64,000 nucleotides of DNA from CAZHHH01 sp052400685 (lineage in GTDB: Bacteria > Bacteroidota > Bacteroidia > Bacteroidales > Marinilabiliaceae): the NCBI GenBank assembly GCA_052400685.1, contig JBQTGJ010000010.1. One strand, given 5' to 3'. Numbering within the stretch: position 1 is the first letter of the stretch; each line of letters begins with the position of its first letter. Positions 17,261 to 25,330 of this stretch are shown here, one piece after another. Under the pieces are notes generated by a model, which was not told the origin of the DNA, did no database searches, and worked only from the letters and a program-made list of their open reading frames with translations. The translations under genes were made by a program, and so were the position numbers.

Positions 17261-20200
17261 ATGAAAAACCTTATTGTTCTTGTTTTTTTGTTGTTTAGTC
17301 TTGTCACCTTTTCCCAGGTTACAACTTCCGGTATCAGTGGAAAGGTTGTAGGGAATGATAATGAGACGTTGCCCGGTGCTACCGTTGTCGCCGTGCATGT
17401 GCCATCGGGATCGCATTATGCGGTTGTAACCAATAGCGATGGTTATTACAATATTCAGGGTGCACGTCCCGGGGGGCCTTATGAAATTACGGTTTCCTTT
17501 GTAGGGTACAGTGCAGAAACTTATACTGACATAACGTTATTGTTGGGTCAGGTATTTGAACTTAATGTTACGTTGCAGGATGGATCTGTTGGTTTGTCTG
17601 AAGTTGTAGTCGTTGGTCGTAAGAATTCAAAGTTCAGTACTCAGAAAACGGGCGCGACGACTAATATTGGAAATGAAGAAATTACTTCCATGCCAACCAT
17701 CAATCGCAGTATCTCTGATATTGCCCGTATTTCGCCTTATGCCAATGGGATGGGATTTGCCGGTGGTGATGGTCGTTCTTCTAATTTTACCGTTGACGGT
17801 GCTAATTTTAATAATAATTTCGGTTTAAGTTCCAGTCTTCCTGGTGGTGGCAATCCCATCTCGCTGGATGCCATTGAGGAAATTCAGGTTGTTATTGCAC
17901 CTTTTGACGTACGGCAAACCAATTTTATAGGAGGTGGCGTTAATGCCATTACCAAATCAGGGACTAATACCTTTAAGGGATCGGCTTATACCTATTACAA
18001 AAATCAGGATTTGCGCGGAAATAAAATAGGTAGTTTTGATTTTGGCGAACGCGCTGACGAGTCAAGATCTATTTATGGTGCCTCCCTGGGTGGCCCTATT
18101 ATTAAGAATAAACTGTTTTTCTTTAGTAACGTTGAGTATGAAAAGATTCCTCAGCAAGTTATTACCTGGAGGGCTTCTACGGATGGAATTACTGATAAGC
18201 AGACTATTTCGCGTGTCACCGAAGACGATTTACAAGCTGTTTCTGATTATTTGAAAAATAAGTATGATTATAATACCGGTTCGTTTTCTGATTTTCCTGC
18301 CGATGAAACGAATATTAAATTTTTGGGGCGCATTGACTGGAATATTAACAATGCCAATAAATTGAGTATTCGTTACAATTATACCAAAAATATGGCGTGG
18401 AATGGGCCCAACGGGAATTCTACCGATGGAGGATATCGCGATTACGGTAAAAATCGTGTTTCTGAACATTCGATGTCGTATGCCAATTCAATGTATTCGA
18501 TGGATAATATTGTGAATTCGGCAACGGCCGAGTTACACAGTCGTATCAGTGATAAAACCTCCAACCAGTTGCTGTTTACCTATACCGATATTCAGGATAT
18601 TCGTGGTTCTAATTCGTCGGAGTTTCCGTTTATCGATATAATGAGTGGTGATATCGCCACCGGTTCTGATGCTTTAGATCCATATATTTCTGCCGGTTAT
18701 GAGCTTTTTACTTATAATAACGGAGTGAAAAATAGGGTCGTAACGGTCACCGATAATTTTACTTATTATATTGAATCGCATAAAATAACGGCCGGTGTGA
18801 GTTATGAGTTTCAGAATGCCCAGAATTCTTATATGCGTAGTGGAACAGGTTATTACAGGTATGCCAGTTTGAGTGATTTTTTGAGTGGTGCAACACCGGT
18901 TGATTTTGCGCTTACTTATGGCGCAAACGGCGTCTCAGATCCGGTCAATGAAGTAACTTTTTCGCAATTAGGAGCTTATGTGCAGGATGAGTGGAGTCCA
19001 TCTCAAAATGTAAAATTAACTCTTGGTGTGCGTGCCGATTATTTAAGCTTTAAAGACGATTTGATGCGCAATCAAGCCATTTATGAGTTGGATTTTGACG
19101 GCAAGCATATTGATACAGGAACATGGCCCGATGCACGTGTTAATTTTTCGCCACGTGCGGGTATTACATGGGATGTGTTTAGTGATAAATCGTTTGTGGT
19201 TAGAGGTGGAACAGGTATTTTTACTGGTCGTTTACCTTTGGTCTTTTTTACAAATATGCCGTCTAACGCAGGGATGAACCAGCTATTGATGAAACTTCAA
19301 ACGGTTTTTAACTCTGATGGGACAGTCAAAAGCCGTGATTCCCGTTTGGATTTGTTGAACGGCGACATGCTTACCGATGTTGATGAGATGATATCTACGT
19401 TGGGTTTTCAAACCGAGGTGACTCCCGAAGATGGAAGTGTGCCAAGCTCTGTGGCCGGCGTCGATCCTGATTTCAAGATGCCACAGGTGTGGAAGACATC
19501 TGCTGCTGTCGACTATCAGGTGCCTGTGACTTTCCCTTTGTCGGTTACGGCGGAGGGGGTTTTTACCAAAAATATTAATGCGGTAATGCAGCAAAATTAT
19601 CTGGTAAAAAATCCAACCAGCACCTGGGAAACATTTTCAGGTGCTGATAATCGGTACATTTACCCAGACGATTATAAGGTTTTAGATGGTGTGAGAGATG
19701 CCTGTGTTTTGTCTAATACCAGTAAGGGGTACGGCTATACTATAAATTTGACGGTCAATGCAGAGCCTTTGCCCGGGTTGAATGGTATGGTTGCTTATAC
19801 ACATACCGAGATGAAGGAAGTTTCGGGAATGCCCGGTAGTTATGCCAACTCAGCCTGGAGCGGTGTGGAGTCGATAAATGGACCCAATACTGTCGGCACG
19901 CAACGTTCGCAATATGTTATTCCCGATAAGGTGATTGGCTCATTGTCGTATCGTTTGCCTTATGCCAATAATCACATGGCTTCAACAATCAGCCTTTTTT
20001 ATTCTGGCTATACGCCCTATGGTAATTCGTTTACCTACAGTAACGATATGAATGGGGACGGAGTGAAGGCTGATTTGATTTATATCCCCAAGGAAAGAGG
20101 TGATATTCAATTTGTTTCAGCTGCCGATGAAGATGCTTTCTTTAAATTTATGGAACAGGACAATTACCTGAGTAAACATAAGGGTGAGTATGCCGAAGCC

Positions 20201-20545
20201 AATGCTGCACGTGCACCATGGGTAAATAAACTGGATTTGCGTTTCTTGCAGGATTTTTCTTTGAAAACAGGAGATCGTACCCATACCTTACAACTTAGTC
20301 TTGATATTCTGAATTTTGGGAATCTCCTGAACTCTGAATGGGGTGTCAATAAAAATATGGCATCGAGCAACTATGGCGCAATTTTGAAGTATGAAGGTAA
20401 AGACGCCGGTAATGTGCCGGTATTTTCAATGGTTCAAATTAAAGATGATGATGGGAATGATGTTTATCCAACTAAATCATATTCAAATTATTTGAATTAT
20501 AGCCAGGTGTGGCAGTTGCAAATTGGTGCCAGATATATTTTCTAG
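17261..20545 (+). CDS. Oar-like TonB-dependent outer-membrane receptor
   Basis: A 1094-residue receptor. The signal peptide (1-18, ending FSQ) is followed by a carboxypeptidase-regulatory-like domain (about 24-105; ISGKVVGNDNETLPGATV), a TonB plug (about 115-260; SFVGYS, then LSEVVVVGRK), and a large beta barrel ending in GARYIF. The plug segments FTVDGANFNNNFGL and FDVRQTNFIGGGVNAITKSG are typical of the Oar/OmpA-like TonB receptors, not of SusC, and no SusD follows. The substrate is unknown. A TetR gene and operator lie upstream. A strong terminator follows. Confidence 0.9.
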   Translation: MKNLIVLVFLLFSLVTFSQVTTSGISGKVVGNDNETLPGATVVAVHVPSGSHYAVVTNSDGYYNIQGARPGGPYEITVSFVGYSAETYTDITLLLGQVFELNVTLQDGSVGLSEVVVVGRKNSKFSTQKTGATTNIGNEEITSMPTINRSISDIARISPYANGMGFAGGDGRSSNFTVDGANFNNNFGLSSSLPGGGNPISLDAIEEIQVVIAPFDVRQTNFIGGGVNAITKSGTNTFKGSAYTYYKNQDLRGNKIGSFDFGERADESRSIYGASLGGPIIKNKLFFFSNVEYEKIPQQVITWRASTDGITDKQTISRVTEDDLQAVSDYLKNKYDYNTGSFSDFPADETNIKFLGRIDWNINNANKLSIRYNYTKNMAWNGPNGNSTDGGYRDYGKNRVSEHSMSYANSMYSMDNIVNSATAELHSRISDKTSNQLLFTYTDIQDIRGSNSSEFPFIDIMSGDIATGSDALDPYISAGYELFTYNNGVKNRVVTVTDNFTYYIESHKITAGVSYEFQNAQNSYMRSGTGYYRYASLSDFLSGATPVDFALTYGANGVSDPVNEVTFSQLGAYVQDEWSPSQNVKLTLGVRADYLSFKDDLMRNQAIYELDFDGKHIDTGTWPDARVNFSPRAGITWDVFSDKSFVVRGGTGIFTGRLPLVFFTNMPSNAGMNQLLMKLQTVFNSDGTVKSRDSRLDLLNGDMLTDVDEMISTLGFQTEVTPEDGSVPSSVAGVDPDFKMPQVWKTSAAVDYQVPVTFPLSVTAEGVFTKNINAVMQQNYLVKNPTSTWETFSGADNRYIYPDDYKVLDGVRDACVLSNTSKGYGYTINLTVNAEPLPGLNGMVAYTHTEMKEVSGMPGSYANSAWSGVESINGPNTVGTQRSQYVIPDKVIGSLSYRLPYANNHMASTISLFYSGYTPYGNSFTYSNDMNGDGVKADLIYIPKERGDIQFVSAADEDAFFKFMEQDNYLSKHKGEYAEANAARAPWVNKLDLRFLQDFSLKTGDRTHTLQLSLDILNFGNLLNSEWGVNKNMASSNYGAILKYEGKDAGNVPVFSMVQIKDDDGNDVYPTKSYSNYLNYSQVWQLQIGARYIF

Positions 20546-20591
20546 TGCTTAGTGAGTTTGAGTTGTTTATAGACTGATTATTGAATTGTAA

Positions 20592-20629
20592 ACGCGTCGC
20601 AAAACTATTTTTGCGACGCGTGTTTTTTT
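20592..20629 (+). terminator. Rho-independent terminator after receptor gene
   Basis: Perfect 13-bp arms ACGCGTCGCAAAA (20592-20604) and TTTTGCGACGCGT (20609-20621) are followed by a T-run. It touches the end of the convergent TPR gene. Confidence 0.9.
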
Positions 20630-21254
20630 ACAGGCTATCAATTATTTTATTGATTTTTACAGCTTCTTCCTGCATTTCCAATCGAACATAGCAGTTTCGA
20701 AGGTAAACCAACTGATTTTTATTGGTCGGATCTTTTTCGGTCAGTTTTTCCAAAATGTCTTTTGCCCTTTTGTAATCTACGGAGATTCGTTTTAGTTCTC
20801 TGCGTAGGTAGGCATAGGTCGTCGCATTTTTGTTTTTGTTGTATTTCGACATTTCAGATTGATACAGTTTCTCGGCTTTATTGAAATGATATTTTGCTTG
20901 CCAGAACAACGCCGGGGCATAATCAGGATATTTTTTCAGGAATTCCTGATGCTTAATGTACATGCTGTCTTTTTTACCTGTTGCTTCTAATGCTTCCAGA
21001 TATGCATACTGTAATTCGGGCGTATCCTTGGTCTTTATTTCATCCCAAAGAATCAAAGCCCATTGATAGTTGCCTTTTTTAATATGACTGTTAAAAAGGC
21101 GTATTAATTCCTGATCTTCAAAGGAAGGAGTCGATTCAGTTGCCACAGTGTCGGTCGAAAGGCTTGCGGTACTATCTGCTTGTTGAGCATTGGTTGTGCT
21201 GAATATTGCGCTTCCCATTAGTGCCAGCGCAAAGCAAAAGTAATTGGTTTTCAT
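20628..21254 (-). CDS. Secreted TPR-like protein, function unknown
   Basis: A 208-residue exported protein. The signal peptide (1-23, FCFALALMGSAIFSTTNAQQ) is followed by a Ser/Thr-rich linker and a helical region with tetratricopeptide-like repeats (about 55-208; GNYQWALILWDEIKTKD, YPDYAPALFWQAKYHFNKAE, YKRAKDILEKLTEKDPTN). TPR proteins bind other proteins, probably in the periplasm; the partner is unknown. I start at ATG 21254 because the signal peptide begins there; 78 bases of in-frame sequence upstream look non-coding. Confidence 0.75.
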   Translation of the reverse strand: MKTNYFCFALALMGSAIFSTTNAQQADSTASLSTDTVATESTPSFEDQELIRLFNSHIKKGNYQWALILWDEIKTKDTPELQYAYLEALEATGKKDSMYIKHQEFLKKYPDYAPALFWQAKYHFNKAEKLYQSEMSKYNKNKNATTYAYLRRELKRISVDYKRAKDILEKLTEKDPTNKNQLVYLRNCYVRLEMQEEAVKINKIIDSL

Positions 21255-21360
21255 GTGTAAATAATTTATTTGTGAAGGCTCGGAACAACCTTCTGCGTAT
21301 TGATTGTTTGGTGTTGTTTGTTTTGTAAACACTTTGGGATGTGTTTATTATACATTATTT

Positions 21361-22077
21361 TTAAAATGTCCCATATAAGGCATACTCCGTGGTATTGCAA
21401 AATACCTGACTATAGATATAAAAGCCGTAACGATTGGTCTCTATTTTCCGGTTAAGTTGTACCACCGGATGGTTGCCATCTACGTTAAAATGTTGTTGTA
21501 ATTTTTCGTCGGCTGTTATAGCTAGTATTTTTTGTTCACCACCTTTAACTTCTATCTGATAGCTTTTACGCAGGACATCGAACAACGATTTGTTTTCGAG
21601 GGTTCTTTGGGTAAATCTGGGTAGGTTAATGTTAGGGAGCATGGTGATGTCAAAAAATACCGGTTTTTGATTCATCATTCTCAGACGTTCAAAGTATATA
21701 CAGCCCACTTCTTTCTCAGTCTGTGTCAGGGGAAAAGTAAAAGCTTCTTCCCATTTTCGGACTTCCGGAGCCATTGTTATTACAGTGGTTAAATTATCCT
21801 GGCCAACGGCCGAAGTTGTTCCTCGTAGTGACAAAATGCCAACACCTTTGGGAGCCCCTTTTACAATGCTTCCTTTGCCTTGCTGTTTACTGATGTATCC
21901 TTCATTTTGGAGCCGACCGAGGGCCTTTCTAATTGTTGGCCGGGTCACGTTATGGGTAATACTAAGGTCATTCTCGGAGGGTAATAAATCTCCTTCACGA
22001 TAGATGCCTTTATTGATGTGATCTCTTAATATTTCATAAATCTGTTTGTGGGGTGGTAGGTTTTCTGGATTCTGCAT
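21361..22077 (-). CDS. GntR/HutC-family regulator with UTRA domain
   Basis: A 238-residue regulator. The N-terminal winged helix (about 8-75; HKQIYEILRDHINKGIYREG, then SITHNVTRPTIRKALGRL) is followed by a UTRA ligand-binding domain (about 95-238). It is divergent from the 2-oxoacid dehydrogenase genes, and a perfect 18-bp palindrome of HutC-type style overlaps their promoter, so repression of that cluster is likely. The ligand is unknown; an acyl or organic acid signal would be sensible. The start at 22077 fits the winged-helix boundary; a longer frame to 22146 is AT-rich and probably leader. Confidence 0.9.
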   Translation of the reverse strand: MQNPENLPPHKQIYEILRDHINKGIYREGDLLPSENDLSITHNVTRPTIRKALGRLQNEGYISKQQGKGSIVKGAPKGVGILSLRGTTSAVGQDNLTTVITMAPEVRKWEEAFTFPLTQTEKEVGCIYFERLRMMNQKPVFFDITMLPNINLPRFTQRTLENKSLFDVLRKSYQIEVKGGEQKILAITADEKLQQHFNVDGNHPVVQLNRKIETNRYGFYIYSQVFCNTTEYALYGTF

Positions 22078-22119
22078 GTTTAACTGTCTTGTTAATACTT
22101 GTTTTTTGTTGTTGTTTCG

Positions 22120-22146
22120 CAAAATTAGCAAAAATGTTTGAAACAT
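22120..22146 (-). promoter_or_regulatory. gntR-side -7 box and second palindrome
   Basis: On the minus strand TAATTTTG (22120-22127) matches the -7 consensus and lies about 43 bases before the gntR start. Next to it ATGTTTGAAACAT (22134-22146) is a perfect six-base-arm palindrome around one base, a possible second regulator site. Confidence 0.4.
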
Positions 22147-22223
22147 GTATATGGAAGCTTCGAAAATCTTAATGACAAGGTTTATTCGAAATTCATAATA
22201 AATGTGAAATTATTTTATAAATT

Positions 22224-22241
22224 AACTTGTAATTACAAGTT
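22224..22241. promoter_or_regulatory. GntR/HutC-type operator
   Basis: AACTTGTAATTACAAGTT is a perfect 18-bp palindrome. The CTTGTA...TACAAG arms are like those of HutC/UTRA-family operators. It overlaps the -33 TTG at 22227-22229 of the dehydrogenase promoter, which fits repression by blocking RNA polymerase. Confidence 0.75.
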
Positions 22242-22257
22242 CCTATCGCTATATTTG
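22227..22257 (+). promoter_or_regulatory. Promoter of 2-oxoacid dehydrogenase cluster
   Basis: TTG (22227-22229) and TATATTTG (22250-22257, exact TAnnTTTG) are 20 bases apart. The start codon at 22277 follows closely, giving a very short leader. Confidence 0.65.
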
Positions 22258-22276
22258 AAGTAAAATTTAAACAGGT

Positions 22277-23602
22277 ATGGCTAAAGTTATAATTATGCCC
22301 AAACAAGGGCAGTCTGTTGAGAGTTGTATCATTACTGAGTTTTACAAGAAGAAAGGGGATTCTGTGTCAAAGGGTGATCTCCTTTTTGCTTACGAAACCG
22401 ATAAAGCATCTTTTGAAGAAGAATCAACTGTTGACGGTGTTTTATTAGAAGTTTTCTTTTCTGAAGGAGATGAAGTTCCGGTTTTGACCAACGTTTGTGT
22501 TGTTGGAGCAGAGGGCGAATCTGTTGATGAGTTTCGTCCGGAAAACGGTGATGAATTGGTAGAGCTGAAGCCAGTCGATGTTGTGGAAGAGAGAACTAAT
22601 ACAGAGCTATCTGTCGATTCTCCGCCTTTTGAGGAAATAAAGGGTGACGCAATCGGCGTTTCTCCGCGAGCTCGCAATTTAGCTGGTAAAAAAGGAGTTA
22701 ATGTGACTGATTTATCGGGTACTGGTCCACAAGGTCGGGTTATTGAACGTGATGTGGCAGGGGTGTTGGCTAATCAGAATAAGATGACACCATTGGCCAG
22801 ACAGGTTGCTTCGGCTGAGAAGGCTGTGAATATTGCTGACGGAACAGGATTGGCAGGTACCGTTAGAGCGCAGGATGTGTTGGCTGTCAATCCGGTTTAC
22901 GGAACTGATTTTGACGTGAAGCCAATTTCAAATATGCGTAAATTAATTGCCAAAGCGATGCGTTCTTCTTTGCAGAACTCGGCACAGTTGACTCATCATT
23001 TGGGGGCTGATGCCCGTCGTTTGCTGAAATTACGACAAAAAGTAAAAGCAGCTATCGATGCAGGCTCTCAAGCCAATATTACACTGAATGATATGATCTG
23101 TTTCGCCACCATTAAAGCTTTGAAGCAGTTTCCACAGGTAAATGCTCATTTTTTGGGTGATAGCATTAAGATTTTTAATAAGGTGCATTTTGGTTTGGCT
23201 GTGGATACGGATCGTGGCCTAATGGTTCCTGTGATTAAAAATGCCGATGATTTATCCATTCAGGGTCTGTCCAGCCAGTTTAAGGAAATTGCTGCTGCCT
23301 GTCGTAAGGGAAGTGTCAATCCTGAATTGCTGGCATCTGAAGCCGCGTCGTTCACGGTTTCTAACCTTGGTAATTATGGTGTGGAGATGTTTACTCCGGT
23401 TATAAATTTACCGCAGGTGGCTATTTTGGGAGTTAACACAATTGTTCCGCGACCAAAAGATCTGGGTGACGGGGTGTATGGTTTTGTCCCTTACCTGGGA
23501 TTAAGTCTTACTTATGACCATCAGGCGCTTGACGGTGGCGAGGCAACTCGCTTTTTAAAACAAATTGCGATTGAGATTGAAACACTTGAATTTGAGTTGT
23601 AG
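22277..23602 (+). CDS. pdhC: 2-oxoacid dehydrogenase E2 (dihydrolipoamide acyltransferase, probably pyruvate)
   Basis: A 441-residue E2. It has one lipoyl domain (about 1-78; Lys43 in ETDKAS), an acidic linker, an E3/E1-binding domain at about 127-163 (SPRARNLAGKKGVNVTDLSG), then a second similar segment at about 172-206 (TPLARQVASAEKAVNIADGT), and the catalytic domain (about 215-441) with the DHQALDGG active-site motif. E2 forms the core that transfers the acyl group to CoA. The neighbouring E3 and E1 genes complete the complex; pyruvate as substrate is inferred. It is probably controlled by the divergent GntR protein. Confidence 0.9.
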   Translation: MAKVIIMPKQGQSVESCIITEFYKKKGDSVSKGDLLFAYETDKASFEEESTVDGVLLEVFFSEGDEVPVLTNVCVVGAEGESVDEFRPENGDELVELKPVDVVEERTNTELSVDSPPFEEIKGDAIGVSPRARNLAGKKGVNVTDLSGTGPQGRVIERDVAGVLANQNKMTPLARQVASAEKAVNIADGTGLAGTVRAQDVLAVNPVYGTDFDVKPISNMRKLIAKAMRSSLQNSAQLTHHLGADARRLLKLRQKVKAAIDAGSQANITLNDMICFATIKALKQFPQVNAHFLGDSIKIFNKVHFGLAVDTDRGLMVPVIKNADDLSIQGLSSQFKEIAAACRKGSVNPELLASEAASFTVSNLGNYGVEMFTPVINLPQVAILGVNTIVPRPKDLGDGVYGFVPYLGLSLTYDHQALDGGEATRFLKQIAIEIETLEFEL

Positions 23603-23654
23603 TGTCTGATTAGAGTCTGTCCATAAACTAAGGGTTTGAAATATATAGTCCAAA

Positions 23655-23736
23655 TTCAAGGCGTTTACTTTTCGTAAATGACTGTTTTTATGACAAGCGT
23701 AACGCAGAAGTTGACTTTATAGACAAACACTAATTA
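23655..23736 (+). repeat. Intergenic repeat copy B
   Basis: Best-preserved partner of copy A: 49 bases at 23656-23705 agree except for one base. It continues CAGAAGTTGACTTTATAGAC and ends CACTAATTA. It lies between the E2 and E3 genes. Confidence 0.75.
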
Positions 23737-23820
23737 AAGGACGCGATTATTTTATTGATTGATACAGTTTTGGAGGGTAATGAGTGAGTGTTTTGTTTCT
23801 CGTTTTAAAAATAAATATTT

Positions 23821-25176
23821 ATGTACGATTTAGCAATTATAGGTGGCGGTCCTGCAGGTTATGTCGCGGCCGAAAGGGCAGGTGCCAAGGGTCTGAAAGT
23901 GGTTCTTTTTGAAAGAAAGGATTTGGGTGGAGTCTGCCTCAATGAAGGGTGTATTCCCACTAAGACTTTGCTTTATAGCGCTAAGATATACGATAATGCC
24001 AAAGCTGGAGCTAAATATGGTGTTAATGCGGATAATTTGACCATCGATTTTTCCCGCATGATGGCGCGTAAGAATAAAGTTGTTAAAAAATTGGTGGGAG
24101 GCGTCGGTGCCAGTTTGAAGGCTTGTAACGTTGATGTTGTTCAAGCCTCGGCGGTTATTAAAGGGCGTTCTGCCGAAGGCGTTGAGCTGGCGGCAGATGG
24201 GAAAAAATATCTCACCCGCGATGTTTTGATTTGTACTGGATCAGAAGCGGTTGTGCCTCCTATTCCCGGGCTGAATGAAGCGGTTGACGTGGTTGTAACC
24301 AATCGTGAAATATTGCAATTGAAAGAGTTACCAAAATCATTGGTCGTTATTGGAGGTGGTGTTATCGGTATCGAATTTGCCAGTTTCTTTAGCAGCCTTG
24401 GGACGAAGGTTACCATTATTGAAATGCTTCCCGAAATTCTTACAGGGATGGATGCCCAAATGTCTGCCATGCTTCGTGGCATGTTGGAGAAGAAGGGTAT
24501 TGTATTTTTTATGTCATCAAAAGTGACATCGGTTAAAGGACATGAGGTCTTTTTTGAAAATGAAGGGCGGGCGGCATCGGTAAAGGGCGATAAAATATTG
24601 GTGAGTGTTGGTCGTCGTCCTAACACGCAAGGTGTTGGTCTCGAAAGTATTGGGGTGGAGTTACATCGTGGCGGAATTAAAGTAGACGAACAAATGCGGA
24701 CCAATATTCCTAACGTGTTTGCTGCCGGAGATGTAACCGGCTTCTCTTTGCTTGCGCATACCGCTAGTCGAGAAGGTGAAGTGGTGGTTAATAACCTATG
24801 TGGACGAAAAGACCTGATGCGTTATAATGCGATTCCTGGTGTTGTGTATACGAATCCAGAATTTTCGGGAGTCGGCTTAACTGAAGAGGCTGCTAAAGCG
24901 CAAAATGTATCGTATAAAGTGGCCACACTTCCAATGGCTTATGCCGGGCGTTTTGTAGCCGAAAATGAGGGTGGAACAGGGCTTTGTAAAGTTTTGGTGG
25001 GCGCCGAATATGAACAGGTGTTGGGTGTTCACATGTTAGGGAATCCTTCCAGCGAAATGATTTACGGTGCTGCTATGGCTATTGAGTCAGAAATGACACT
25101 CAAAGAGTTGCAGGAAGTTGTTTTTCCGCACCCTACTGTATCTGAAATTTTTAAAGAGACGGTATTTGCGTTTTGA
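23821..25176 (+). CDS. lpdA: Dihydrolipoyl dehydrogenase (E3)
   Basis: A 451-residue flavoprotein that reoxidises the lipoyl arm of E2 with NAD+. It has the FAD motif GGGPAGYVAAE (about 8-18), the redox disulfide GGVCLNEGCIPTKTL (about 40-55), the NAD-binding GGGVIGIEFASFF (about 179-191), the second FAD segment FAAGDVTG, and the C-terminal HPTVSE with the catalytic His-Glu pair. It lies between E2 and E1 but is 218 bases from E2, with a repeat copy in the gap. Confidence 0.96.
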   Translation: MYDLAIIGGGPAGYVAAERAGAKGLKVVLFERKDLGGVCLNEGCIPTKTLLYSAKIYDNAKAGAKYGVNADNLTIDFSRMMARKNKVVKKLVGGVGASLKACNVDVVQASAVIKGRSAEGVELAADGKKYLTRDVLICTGSEAVVPPIPGLNEAVDVVVTNREILQLKELPKSLVVIGGGVIGIEFASFFSSLGTKVTIIEMLPEILTGMDAQMSAMLRGMLEKKGIVFFMSSKVTSVKGHEVFFENEGRAASVKGDKILVSVGRRPNTQGVGLESIGVELHRGGIKVDEQMRTNIPNVFAAGDVTGFSLLAHTASREGEVVVNNLCGRKDLMRYNAIPGVVYTNPEFSGVGLTEEAAKAQNVSYKVATLPMAYAGRFVAENEGGTGLCKVLVGAEYEQVLGVHMLGNPSSEMIYGAAMAIESEMTLKELQEVVFPHPTVSEIFKETVFAF

Positions 25177-25330
25177 AAATGACAGGCGATGACGTTGCAT
25201 TTTTGATCAGCGTTTAAGTCTGGAATTAAATATTTATAAAGGTCGGTTAACTCAATATGTGCGGTTTAAATCTCTTCATATTATTAAGGATCGATATCAA
25301 TTTGTAATTGAATAAATAAAGAAAAAAGAT

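Noticed and set aside
24141..24704. 187-codon minus-strand frame inside the E3 gene
   Set aside because: Shadow of a well-conserved dihydrolipoyl dehydrogenase; product is Ser/Thr/Pro-rich with no domain. The same holds for the frames at 10428-10829, 266-598 and 62169-62543.
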